Assembly: GCA_000634735.1 (NCBI GenBank)
Contig: JFLG01000084.1
Coordinates: 68,946-132,945, forward strand
Direction: 5' to 3'
DNA from: Prochlorococcus sp. scB241_528N17
GTDB taxonomy: Bacteria; Cyanobacteriota; Cyanobacteriia; PCC-6307; Cyanobiaceae
DNA length: 64,000 bases
The notes below the pieces were generated by a model. That model was given only the letters and a program-made list of their open reading frames with translations. It had not been told where the DNA came from and did not search any database. The position numbers and the translations under genes were made by a program. Within the stretch, counting starts at the first letter, position 1; every line of letters starts with the position of its first letter. Shown here piece by piece: positions 56,111-64,000 of the stretch.

Positions 56111-56722
56111 TTGGAAAAATTTAACGTAAATAATATTTCAAACCAAAATAGACAATTTGAATTATTTAGTTCAAATGTAAATACATCAATTAATTTTCAA
56201 CACTCAAATAATCTAAAAATCAATGGCGAAATCCTAACTAAATGGAGGGATAGAATATATAATCACCAATTCAAAATTTCAAAAAATACTCACAACAAAA
56301 CTTTGCACCAAACAAGTCTTCCTATAAATACAATTTCCGATGAAATAAAAATTGATCCGTTTTCCTTGCAGCCATTATCATTGAACTTTTGGAGAACCAA
56401 TCAATATATACACAATGGGCCAGCAATGTATTTTGTAATTGATTCGATGGGGAGTTCTAAAATAATCCTTTATATAGGAGAAACAAATTCAGCAAATAAA
56501 AGATGGAAGGGAGAACATGACTGTAAAAATTACCTCATGAACTATAAAGAAGCCCTAGCTCATAACAAACTCTCAAGTCACCAAGATATTCGTTTCTTCT
56601 TAGATGTACCTAAAGAAGTAAAATTAAGACGTAAATTAGAACAGCAACTGATATATTTATGGTTACCACCTTTTAATAAAGAAACTCGAGATAGGTGGGC
56701 AACTACTTTCACAAACAACTAA
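56111..56722 (+). CDS. Stand-alone GIY-YIG nuclease-like protein
   Basis: 203 aa. Residues 1 to about 95 are polar and Asn/Ser-rich with a conserved-looking IDPFSLQPLSLNFWR. The GIY-YIG domain then occupies about 104-190: AMYFVID with Tyr107, LYIGET with Tyr121-Gly123, Arg131 in NKRWKGEHD, Glu177 in RRKLEQQLI and Asn189 in LPPFNKE. These are the expected catalytic positions, so it may be active. No UvrC-like partner domains or intron context. Start is TTG. Biological role unknown. Confidence 0.75.
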   Translation: MEKFNVNNISNQNRQFELFSSNVNTSINFQHSNNLKINGEILTKWRDRIYNHQFKISKNTHNKTLHQTSLPINTISDEIKIDPFSLQPLSLNFWRTNQYIHNGPAMYFVIDSMGSSKIILYIGETNSANKRWKGEHDCKNYLMNYKEALAHNKLSSHQDIRFFLDVPKEVKLRRKLEQQLIYLWLPPFNKETRDRWATTFTNN

Positions 56723-56746
56723 AAGTTAATTAAATCCATTTAACAA

Positions 56747-58219
56747 ATGCAATTTTCCACATTCCAAAAAAATCTAGATAACTGGCAAGGTGCTTCATTA
56801 ATTTTTGGAGTTTTAGAGGAAGAAATTTCAAGCCAACTTGAAAAAATAAAATTTGTTATTGACCCAAAATTATTACTAAAAAAAGTTACTCAAAAAAAAT
56901 TTAAAGGAGAAAAAGGAAAAACTTTAACCTTTGAATTTTTAGATCAAAAATTAGAAACTTTAATAATAGTTGGTCTTGGCAAATCGAAGGACCTAAATAA
57001 AAGTGATATAGAAAACTCTATAGGAAATCTAGTCAGGAAAACAGTTGATAAAAATGAAAAAATCAGCATCTTGCTACCTTGGGAATTTATAAATTCACAA
57101 CTAGAAATAAATCAATTAGCAGAGTCAGCCAGATTATCTGCCTATAAGGACAATAGATTCAATAAGAAAAGAGATGAAAAGAAAGTTCTTAAAGAAATAG
57201 AGTTTTTAAATTTAAAAGAATTTAAGAATATTAGCTTTGAAGAGACAGCACAAATATGTGAAGGTGTAGAACTAGCTAGAAGACTTGTAGCCGCCCCTCC
57301 AAATAGTCTTACACCTCAGGAAATGTCTATACAAGCTTCTCAAATAGCTAAAGATCATGGTTTGGAAGTAAAAATTTTAGAGGCAAAAGATTGTGAAGAT
57401 TTAGGCATGGGTGCATATCTAGCTGTAGCAAAAGGTTCTGATCTAGATCCTAAATTTATACATCTTACTTTAAAGTCAGAGGGGCCTATTAAAGAAAAGA
57501 TTGCGCTTGTTGGGAAGGGTTTAACCTTTGATTCCGGAGGATACAATCTGAAAGTGGGGGCCTCTCAAATTGAAATGATGAAATATGATATGGGCGGAAG
57601 CGCTGCAGTTTTAGGAGCAGCAAAAGCACTTGGGGCAATAAAACCAAAGGGATTAGAAATTCATTTTATTGTGGCATCTTGTGAAAACATGATAAATGGA
57701 TCTGCAGTACATCCTGGGGATGTAGTTAAAGCATCTAATGGTAAGACAATTGAAATAAATAACACTGATGCAGAGGGTAGACTCACATTAGCGGATGCTT
57801 TAACTTACGCATCAAATTTAAAACCGGATTCAATAATAGATCTCGCCACTTTAACAGGAGCTATTGTTGTTGCATTAGGGAATGATGTAGCTGGATTCTG
57901 GAGTAATAATAATGATCTAGCAAATGAACTAAAAGCTGCATCAGCCCAGTCTGGAGAAGAATTATGGCAAATGCCTTTACAAAAATCTTATAAAGAAGGG
58001 TTAAAGTCTCATATAGCTGACATGAAAAATACAGGTCCTAGAGCAGGTGGGTCAATAACTGCTGCTTTGTTTTTAGAGGAATTCTTTGATAAAGAGATTA
58101 AATGGGCTCATATTGATATTGCTGGGACTTGTTGGACTGATAAGAATAAGGGAATAAACCCATCAGGTGCTACCGGTTTTGGAGTTAAAACTCTTGTTCA
58201 ATGGATTAAAAATAAATAA
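56747..58219 (+). CDS. pepA: Leucyl aminopeptidase (M17)
   Basis: Zinc/manganese aminopeptidase of 490 aa, used in peptide turnover. N-terminal regulatory domain to about 165, then the catalytic domain: [28 protein letters not shown] and the family signature [37 protein letters not shown] and [22 protein letters not shown] follow. Starts 24 bp after the GIY-YIG gene on the same strand, so transcription may be shared. Confidence 0.97.
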   Translation: MQFSTFQKNLDNWQGASLIFGVLEEEISSQLEKIKFVIDPKLLLKKVTQKKFKGEKGKTLTFEFLDQKLETLIIVGLGKSKDLNKSDIENSIGNLVRKTVDKNEKISILLPWEFINSQLEINQLAESARLSAYKDNRFNKKRDEKKVLKEIEFLNLKEFKNISFEETAQICEGVELARRLVAAPPNSLTPQEMSIQASQIAKDHGLEVKILEAKDCEDLGMGAYLAVAKGSDLDPKFIHLTLKSEGPIKEKIALVGKGLTFDSGGYNLKVGASQIEMMKYDMGGSAAVLGAAKALGAIKPKGLEIHFIVASCENMINGSAVHPGDVVKASNGKTIEINNTDAEGRLTLADALTYASNLKPDSIIDLATLTGAIVVALGNDVAGFWSNNNDLANELKAASAQSGEELWQMPLQKSYKEGLKSHIADMKNTGPRAGGSITAALFLEEFFDKEIKWAHIDIAGTCWTDKNKGINPSGATGFGVKTLVQWIKNK

Positions 58220-58231
58220 CTATATTCAAAA

Positions 58232-58834
58232 TCATTCAGTCCAAAGATTTATTGATCTAGCGTTATCCCCCCATAATTTATCCAATCTCTGATCTCTCCC
58301 ACATGAGAATCTATAGAACTTATATTTTAATTCATTTCTCTCAGCAAAATCCTGATGATATTCTTCAGCTAACCAAAATTGATCTTTTGATTTTAGTTCT
58401 ACAGAAATTTTTTCTAATGGCACACGCAATTCATTAGAGGCGGAAACAATTGCATTATTTGCATCACTTTCCTCAGTTGCGTCTTTGAAAAAGATCACTG
58501 GCCTATAAGAATCTCCACGATCACAAAATTGACCCTTGCCGTCTAGAGGATCAATATTTCTGAAATAGAGTCTAAGTATCTCTGGTAAAGTTACCAATTT
58601 GGAATCATAATCTACCAAAACCACTTCCTGATGTCCTTCATGATTTTCGTATGTAGGATTTTGTAAATCTCCACCTGAATAGCCACTTTGTACAAAATTT
58701 ATCCCCTCTAATGACTCTAAATCATGTTCTAAACACCAAAAACAACCTCCCGCAAGAATCAATTCCTCTGCAAAAGCGTTTACAGGGTTAATAAATATTG
58801 AAAGGGCAATTATTAAAGGTAAGAAATATTTCAT
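58232..58834 (-). CDS. msrA: Peptide methionine sulfoxide reductase MsrA, exported
   Basis: Repairs oxidised Met-S-sulfoxide. With the ATG at 58834 it is 200 aa with a signal peptide (FLPLIIALSIFINPVNAFA). The active Cys is Cys31 in AGGCFWCLEHD, and a resolving Cys is in FYRFSCGRDQ. HQDFAERNELKY and GDSYRPVIFF are present. A longer reading back to 58906 would extend into lpxB and adds 24 unlikely residues. It lies just after lpxB, so it may be the last gene of the envelope operon, acting outside the cytoplasm. Confidence 0.93.
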   Translation of the reverse strand: MKYFLPLIIALSIFINPVNAFAEELILAGGCFWCLEHDLESLEGINFVQSGYSGGDLQNPTYENHEGHQEVVLVDYDSKLVTLPEILRLYFRNIDPLDGKGQFCDRGDSYRPVIFFKDATEESDANNAIVSASNELRVPLEKISVELKSKDQFWLAEEYHQDFAERNELKYKFYRFSCGRDQRLDKLWGDNARSINLWTE

Positions 58835-58850
58835 TTTTTTATTATAAAGT

Positions 58851-60029
58851 TCAAATAATAGAATTAATAATCTCTTTAGCAGCTCTCTGTACCACCCCCT
58901 TTTCACCTAATTCTTTTTTTAACAAAGCATAACCTTTTTTTATTTTTATTTTTTCTGACTTCCCCTCAAGAATCCTACAAGATTTATAGAAAATTTTCTT
59001 TTCGTTAAAGTCTTTCTGTACAAACTCAGGAATTATTAATTTATTGACTAACAAATTTACCGGGGAAATAAATCTTACTTTAAAATTAAGGATTTTTCTA
59101 GCAATAAAAGCAGTTACCCTACTTACTTTATAACCAACAATCTGTGGGATTCCATTTAAAGCTAATTCCATATTAACTGTCCCTGATTTACAAAAAGCAA
59201 TTTTAGTAAGCGAATAAATATAAGGCTTTAATTTTGCACTATCCTTTTGAGAAATCACTAGTCCTTTAATTTGATATTTTCTAAAGGCTTTTTTAAATAT
59301 TTCATCAAAAGACTGCCTACAAGAGGGAATATAGACAACCAAACTTGGATATTTTTGTTGTAATTTTTTAGCTGCGCTCATAAAAGTAGGTAATACATAT
59401 CGCAATTCCTGAGGTCTTGATGCGGGCATCAAAAGTAGAATGCTTTGATCAGAGCGGAGATTTAGCATAGCTCTGGAATCTTTTTTTAGAGGAAGTTTTT
59501 TTGTTAAATCAATCATTGGATGTCCAACCCACAAAACATTCCCGCCTCTTTTTTTGTAAAAAGATGCTTCTTTCTTAAAAATCGCAAAAATTTTATCAGA
59601 AAATTTTATTAGATTTGTTGTAGTATTATTTCCAACTCTCCAAGCCCACTCTTGAGGAGCGATATAGTAAAAAATTGGAATATTAGTCTTCGATCTTTTT
59701 AATTTTGTTCCAATTTTTATATTGGGACCCATATAGTCAATCAAAATTAAGCAATCAGGAGGATATTTTTTTAATAATCTATAGAACCTTTTTTGAATTA
59801 TCAATGTTGGAAGAATAAGAGGTAAAGCCTCCCAAATCCCTATTGCACTAATTGATGTAGTATCTTGCAGAATTTTAACGCCTTCCTTCTTCATCTTTTC
59901 CCCACCTAATCCGCAAATTTCTAAATCAATGGATTTTTTTTTAGCCTCTTCTAATAATGCCTTTGATAACAAACTTCCGTGCAAATCACCAGAGACTTCT
60001 CCGGTACTTATAAATATCTTTTTATTCAT
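58851..60029 (-). CDS. lpxB: Lipid-A-disaccharide synthase
   Basis: GT-B glycosyltransferase that joins UDP-2,3-diacyl-GlcN and lipid X. 392 aa with the ISTGEVSGDLHGS start, LLILIDYMGPNIKIG, YIAPQEWAWR, WVGHPMIDL, LLMPASRPQEL and FCKSGTVNMELAL motifs. The ATG overlaps the lpxA stop by 4 bp. Presence with lpxA, lpxC and fabZ shows a functional lipid A branch. Confidence 0.95.
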   Translation of the reverse strand: MNKKIFISTGEVSGDLHGSLLSKALLEEAKKKSIDLEICGLGGEKMKKEGVKILQDTTSISAIGIWEALPLILPTLIIQKRFYRLLKKYPPDCLILIDYMGPNIKIGTKLKRSKTNIPIFYYIAPQEWAWRVGNNTTTNLIKFSDKIFAIFKKEASFYKKRGGNVLWVGHPMIDLTKKLPLKKDSRAMLNLRSDQSILLLMPASRPQELRYVLPTFMSAAKKLQQKYPSLVVYIPSCRQSFDEIFKKAFRKYQIKGLVISQKDSAKLKPYIYSLTKIAFCKSGTVNMELALNGIPQIVGYKVSRVTAFIARKILNFKVRFISPVNLLVNKLIIPEFVQKDFNEKKIFYKSCRILEGKSEKIKIKKGYALLKKELGEKGVVQRAAKEIINSII

Positions 60030-60880
60030 AAATTCACTAAAGGCATTGGTCCTCGTCTTTCTTTAGATATTGACTCTTTTAAAAAATTGCATAATTTTGA
60101 AGATGAAATATCTAATTCTCCTGTCATTACTTTTTCTAATGAATTTGAAATCGGATCATTAGATTTAAAAAGTAGATTCCAAGTATTTTGGAGTAATCTT
60201 AAGTCAAAATCTTTATTTTCCATTAAACCACTTCTTTTAATTCCAATCCTATTCAAACCTCTTAATCTTCCTGGATGCCCTTCTGCCAAACAAAAAGGTG
60301 GAACATCTCTATCTACCCTAGTCATACCTCCAATCATTGCTAAAAATCCAATATGTACAAATTGATGAATACCTAAACAGCCGCCAATAATAGCTTTATC
60401 TTCAATCTTCACATGACCTGCAACTTGGACACTATTTGATAAAACTATCATATTACCAAGTTGGCAATTATGGCCGATATGAGTGTAAGCCATCAATAAG
60501 TTATTATTTCCAATAACAGTTTTTTCTCCTTCATCAGTTGCTTTATTAATAGTTACACATTCTCTGAAAGTATTATTATCTCCAATAATCACTTCAGTAG
60601 AAGCCCCTTTGTATTTTAGGTCTTGGGGATCAAGACCTATAAAAACACTTGGAAAAACTTTATTATTTCTACCAATTTGAGTTCTTCCTGAAATAACAGA
60701 ATTTGGTCCTATTTCGGTTCCTTTCCCGATAATTACATCAGGACCTACAATAGCCCCTTGAGAGACAATAACCCCATCATGTAATTCGGCACTTGGATCA
60801 ACAAAAGCATTTGGGTGAACTTTGACTCCACTAAAGCTTGAGTTTAATTCAGTATTTTTATGATCCATATCCCTAATCAA
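60026..60880 (-). CDS. lpxA: UDP-N-acetylglucosamine O-acyltransferase LpxA
   Basis: First acyltransferase of lipid A synthesis; left-handed beta-helix trimer of 284 aa. Hexapeptide repeats run from about residue 18 ([13 protein letters not shown]) to about 190, including the catalytic His in [14 protein letters not shown]. The C-terminal helical domain includes the [12 protein letters not shown] stretch. It overlaps fabZ by 8 bp at its start and lpxB by 4 bp at its end. Confidence 0.96.
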   Translation of the reverse strand: MIRDMDHKNTELNSSFSGVKVHPNAFVDPSAELHDGVIVSQGAIVGPDVIIGKGTEIGPNSVISGRTQIGRNNKVFPSVFIGLDPQDLKYKGASTEVIIGDNNTFRECVTINKATDEGEKTVIGNNNLLMAYTHIGHNCQLGNMIVLSNSVQVAGHVKIEDKAIIGGCLGIHQFVHIGFLAMIGGMTRVDRDVPPFCLAEGHPGRLRGLNRIGIKRSGLMENKDFDLRLLQNTWNLLFKSNDPISNSLEKVMTGELDISSSKLCNFLKESISKERRGPMPLVNL

Positions 60881-61331
60881 CTAATGAAAACATTAATTCT
60901 CCAGCACAAACCAACTTCCCATCAACGTGCGCCTCACCTTTAACCTTCCCAAATCTTTGCCTTTTAATAGACAATAACTCACAAGAAATTATTAATTGAT
61001 CTCCTGGCACAACTGGTTTTCTGAATTTAACATTATTGATTCCTGCAAAAACGAAAAGACCTTTAGGAAGATCAGGCATTTGCGTTACTATTATTCCACC
61101 AACTTGAGCCATTGATTCAACAATAAGTACACCAGGCATCAAGGGTCTTTCAGGAAAGTGTCCCTGAAATTGAGGCTCATTTATAGTTACATTTTTAACT
61201 GCAACTGCTCTCTCACCAGGGATATTCTCTATGACTTTGTCCACAAGAGCAAAAGGATATCTGTGGGGTAATAAACCCAGTATGTGCTCAGAGGAAAGTT
61301 GATTATTTTCACTGGATAATTTATTTTCCAA
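60873..61331 (-). CDS. fabZ: (3R)-hydroxyacyl-ACP dehydratase FabZ
   Basis: Dehydratase of fatty-acid elongation, hot-dog fold, 152 aa. The catalytic His is in [14 protein letters not shown] and the Glu is in [21 protein letters not shown]. It competes with LpxA for the same 3-hydroxyacyl-ACP pool, which explains the common lpxC-fabZ-lpxA order seen here. 17 bp after lpxC. Confidence 0.97.
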   Translation of the reverse strand: MENKLSSENNQLSSEHILGLLPHRYPFALVDKVIENIPGERAVAVKNVTINEPQFQGHFPERPLMPGVLIVESMAQVGGIIVTQMPDLPKGLFVFAGINNVKFRKPVVPGDQLIISCELLSIKRQRFGKVKGEAHVDGKLVCAGELMFSLVD

Positions 61332-61348
61332 AACAATTAAAGATAAGG

Positions 61349-62185
61349 TTAATTTTTTAGCGATGAGGCCAATAAAGAATTTAAAAGATGCGATCCCTTA
61401 TAAACTAAAATTTGAGCCTTAGGTAACCCTACCAAAGCCAAGTCCCCAATTAGGTCTAAAATTTTATGTCTTATTGGTTCATTATCAAATCTTAATGGTG
61501 GATTAACCCATTTTTCACCATCACAAACAAGAGCATTTTCCAAACTTCCGCCTTTTATTAATCCAAGTTCACTTAACTCTTGAAATTGATCTTTAAAACC
61601 AAATGTTCTGGCAGGAGCTATCATTTCAACAAAACTTTTTGGATTTAAATCAATCACAAAAGTTTGATTTCCTATTGCTTTATAGGAAAAATTTATAGTG
61701 GATATAATTGTAGTTTTTTCAGAAGGAGTTGCTGCTATAACTGAGTCTTCTTTATTTAAAATTATTGATTTATTAATCTCCCGAAAGAAATTATCTGGTT
61801 TTGGTGCTTTTTTTATCCCTACTTCTTCAAAATCTCCTACCCACTGGATTGCCGATCCATCTAAAAGAGGAATCTCTTTCCCATCAACTTCAATATGTAT
61901 ATAACTCAACCCACAACCGGCAAGTGAAGATAATAAATGTTCAATAGTATATAAATTTCTCCCACCTAATTTAACGGCCGTACAAAGCATAGTACTTCCA
62001 ATTAAATCCTGAGTTAATTTAAAAATCTCGCCAGGTTTATCCCTAAAAGAAACATAGTATCCTTCTTTCTCGTAGGGAGAAATTGTAACTCTTGTTTTTT
62101 CTCCACTGTGTAGGCCTATACCCTCTCTGGAGATAACACCAGCCAAGGTATAACAAGAATCATAATTAGCAGGCCAACAAAACAC
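61349..62185 (-). CDS. lpxC: UDP-3-O-acyl-N-acetylglucosamine deacetylase
   Basis: Zinc deacetylase, committed step of lipid A synthesis; 278 aa. GTG start touching the bamA stop. Family marks are [20 protein letters not shown] near the N-terminus, zinc His in [14 protein letters not shown], and the second pair in [15 protein letters not shown] (His and Asp). Acidic [10 protein letters not shown] region fits. It precedes fabZ by 17 bp on the same strand. Confidence 0.96.
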   Translation of the reverse strand: MFCWPANYDSCYTLAGVISREGIGLHSGEKTRVTISPYEKEGYYVSFRDKPGEIFKLTQDLIGSTMLCTAVKLGGRNLYTIEHLLSSLAGCGLSYIHIEVDGKEIPLLDGSAIQWVGDFEEVGIKKAPKPDNFFREINKSIILNKEDSVIAATPSEKTTIISTINFSYKAIGNQTFVIDLNPKSFVEMIAPARTFGFKDQFQELSELGLIKGGSLENALVCDGEKWVNPPLRFDNEPIRHKILDLIGDLALVGLPKAQILVYKGSHLLNSLLASSLKN

Positions 62186-64000
62186 TTAAAACTTCCATCC
62201 AACTCCAAGTGTATATCTCCAATCTCCACTTAGGTCCTTGCTAGCGACATCTAATCTTAATGGACCAATTGGTGTTTTAACCCCAACTCCACCTCCAAGG
62301 GAAAAGCCAGAACCTGATTTCTGCAATAATTTACCAGGTTTTCCTGGGACATCATTTTGAGAGCCTAAATCACTTCCGGCGTCAACAAATAAAGCTCCCG
62401 ATATCATTCTCCAAACAGGGAACCTATATTCTGCAGTACCTTCTACAAAACTTTTACTTACAGCCAAATCACATGATCCCCATCCTCTAATAGATGATGT
62501 CCCTCCCATACAAAATGCTTCGTAAGGTGGCAGTTCCCCAAGAATAGTTCCAGCTTTAAATTGAAACCCAATAGCTTGAGGACAGTCTTCACTAGAAGCA
62601 TTGCTAGACTTACATGCTTTCGTTAAATTTATTAATTTTGTTGGTATAAAAAATGAATATGAGGCTCTCATTCTATTAAAAGTTGGGGAATTTTTTCCCA
62701 TTGAGACAAACTGTTCAGTACCAAAGCTTAATTTGTTTCCTGAAGTTGGGTTTATGGAATTATTCAAATTATTTCTAGATGCACTTGCAATAACACTCAC
62801 TAATGTATTTTCATCAGGGCATGAACCATCACTTGGAGTAAATCCAATACAAATAATATCGCTTATGTTATTTTTGGTTGTGGTTGGAGTTTTATCACCA
62901 TAAGGTTTTTTGTTTCCATCACCATCAATCATCTTTACTCTCTTAAAGTTCATTCCAGCAAGAACCCTCCATTTAGCGACCTTAAATGGATCTCCGCCAT
63001 TTAATGGCCTTGCGAAAGAAAATCCACCACCTGTTTTTTCTAAAACTATTGATGAAAAAGTATCAGAGCTAGTTGGTGTTTGATCATCTACTGCATATAA
63101 TCTCCCATTTTTTTCACTTTTAAATTCTTGTGGATAATCTCTGCTTAAAAAAAGATTTGTTCTAAAAGATGTTTTATGTTTATCTCCTTTAATCCATGGA
63201 TCAGATAATGAAAAATTGTAAGTGGTTGAATATTCTCCGAAATTAAGGTTTAAATTTGTAGACCATGCTCTTCCTAATGTATTTGTTTCCTGCAAACCAA
63301 TTGAAGCAAAGATACCTGAACCATTGCTATAACCAAGTCCACCTGTTAACGATCCTGTTCTTTGCTCACTCAAATCTAAAAAAATTATGACTTGACCAGG
63401 ATTTAAATTATCAGGACCAAGAGAAACCTTTACATCATCAAATAATGATGTGGCATAGAGTCTACCGATATCAGCTTCTAAAATTTTTCTATTAAAAATG
63501 GTGCCAGGTTGTGTTTTTAATTCTCTCTTTATAACCCAGTCTTTTGTTTTCCCTTTTCTAGGTTTTCCATCAATAATAAATTCACCATCAGAATTTGGGA
63601 ATCTTATTTTTACGTCAGATATAATGCCCTCAGAAACTTTTAATATTATTACTCCGTTCTCAGAGATTCTATCGGGGCCACTAATTCTAGCTAAAGAATA
63701 ACCCTCTTTTTCATAACGTTTTTTTATTATTTCTATCTTATTTTGAAATTCCTTTAGGTTAAGAGTTGTCCCATAATAGTTTTTAAAAATATCATCTACG
63801 TATTCATTAGGAATTACAGAGTTCTTTGGCTTAAGTTCAACTTTTTTTAAAATTGGATTAGGCACTACATTTACTATTAGCCTCACACCTAGTGGCCCAT
63901 CTTGAGTCTTAATTTTAACTCCTGAAAACCAACCACTAGCATAAATTGCATTGAGGTCTTTGTTTAAAATTTGATTATCAACGATACTTCCAGGCTTTAT
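62186..64000 (-). CDS. bamA: Outer membrane assembly protein BamA/Omp85 (5' part outside window)
   Basis: Outer-membrane beta-barrel insertase. The frame runs past 63886 and is open to the window edge (ending FSGVKIKTQDGPLGVRLIVNVVP), so the GTG at 63886 is not the start. Visible POTRA repeats (about 64000-63400), including RYEKEGYSLARISG and FPNSDGEFII, precede a 16-strand-type barrel with the C-terminal aromatic signature DWRYTLGVGWKF. GGTSSIRGWGSCDLAVSKSF is the RGF-like lid motif. It leads the lpx operon, so OM protein assembly and LPS synthesis are linked. Confidence 0.95.
   Translation of the reverse strand: MKPGSIVDNQILNKDLNAIYASGWFSGVKIKTQDGPLGVRLIVNVVPNPILKKVELKPKNSVIPNEYVDDIFKNYYGTTLNLKEFQNKIEIIKKRYEKEGYSLARISGPDRISENGVIILKVSEGIISDVKIRFPNSDGEFIIDGKPRKGKTKDWVIKRELKTQPGTIFNRKILEADIGRLYATSLFDDVKVSLGPDNLNPGQVIIFLDLSEQRTGSLTGGLGYSNGSGIFASIGLQETNTLGRAWSTNLNLNFGEYSTTYNFSLSDPWIKGDKHKTSFRTNLFLSRDYPQEFKSEKNGRLYAVDDQTPTSSDTFSSIVLEKTGGGFSFARPLNGGDPFKVAKWRVLAGMNFKRVKMIDGDGNKKPYGDKTPTTTKNNISDIICIGFTPSDGSCPDENTLVSVIASASRNNLNNSINPTSGNKLSFGTEQFVSMGKNSPTFNRMRASYSFFIPTKLINLTKACKSSNASSEDCPQAIGFQFKAGTILGELPPYEAFCMGGTSSIRGWGSCDLAVSKSFVEGTAEYRFPVWRMISGALFVDAGSDLGSQNDVPGKPGKLLQKSGSGFSLGGGVGVKTPIGPLRLDVASKDLSGDWRYTLGVGWKF

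Noticed and set aside
58835..58906. N-terminal extension of msrA
   Set aside because: It overlaps lpxB and precedes a good signal peptide; the ATG at 58834 gives a standard secreted MsrA.
63884..63886. GTG as the start of bamA
   Set aside because: The frame continues to the window edge with POTRA-like sequence; the gene is cut by the edge.
1..64000. Mobile elements, prophage or genomic-island boundaries
   Set aside because: No transposase, integrase, attachment repeats beside the three tRNAs or phage genes were found; composition is uniform.

Overview
The window is AT-rich, densely packed cyanobacterial chromosome, almost certainly from a high-light-adapted Prochlorococcus. The evidence is the combination of a nickel superoxide dismutase (sodN/sodX), a high-light-inducible (Hlip) protein, an ARC6/Ftn2-type division protein, a ClpR-ClpP pair, group-2 sigma factor architecture, very short intergenic gaps and strongly A/T-biased codon use. 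The genus call rests on recognising these families, not on a database search. I see no prophage, insertion sequence, integrase or CRISPR array. Most of the window is core genome.

Layout. 1-2 kb: vitamin genes ribF (cut by the window edge), thiE and thiS, then two tiny ORFs. 2.4-7.1 kb (minus strand): a LarB/CpmA protein, a membrane-anchored TIGR03792-type protein, ispF, a lone polysaccharide-export (Wza-like) protein, trmD and era. 7.2-15.7 kb: an unknown protein, a Bax-inhibitor-1 family membrane protein, phoH, rpsP, ffh (with a perfect 18-bp tandem repeat in its M domain), the divisome protein ZipN/Ftn2, pdhA and a sigma factor. 15.9-25.6 kb: nnr, mnmA, lnt, an FKBP isomerase, the nickel block sodN-sodX facing a UreH-like nickel transporter, trpC, lpd and a SpoU methyltransferase without a normal start codon. 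25.7-33 kb: murA behind a strong start-proximal hairpin, two tiny overlapping ORFs, tRNA-Leu(CAA) abutting argD, folC, an FAD oxidase/amidohydrolase pair and tRNA-His. 33-44.8 kb: miaB, ddl, an unknown anchored protein, ftsQ and ftsZ, the SRP RNA, panB, hemW, a PIN-TRAM protein, clpR, clpP, ilvC and cobD. 44.8-47.3 kb: an Hlip gene within a run of tiny unknown genes, HU, and a gene-poor 0.6 kb. 47.3-56 kb: glgX, tRNA-Gly, a GPH sugar transporter, mlaE-DUF3119-DUF3086-plsY, pyrF, tyrS and DUF1825. 56-64 kb: a stand-alone GIY-YIG protein, pepA, and the minus-strand envelope operon bamA-lpxC-fabZ-lpxA-lpxB-msrA, which runs off the right edge.

Themes. Envelope and division genes dominate: ddl, ftsQ, ftsZ, zipN, murA, the lpx set, bamA, lnt, mlaE, plsY and a Wza-like protein. 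The most promising unexplained material is the uncharacterised proteins embedded in these operons: the protein coupled to ftsQ, and DUF3119/DUF3086 between mlaE and plsY. Others are the orphan FAD oxidase/cytosine-deaminase-like pair, the tiny membrane-peptide ORFs, and unusual initiation arrangements at murA, argD and the SpoU gene. I did not find anything I would call a clear new defence or mobile system.
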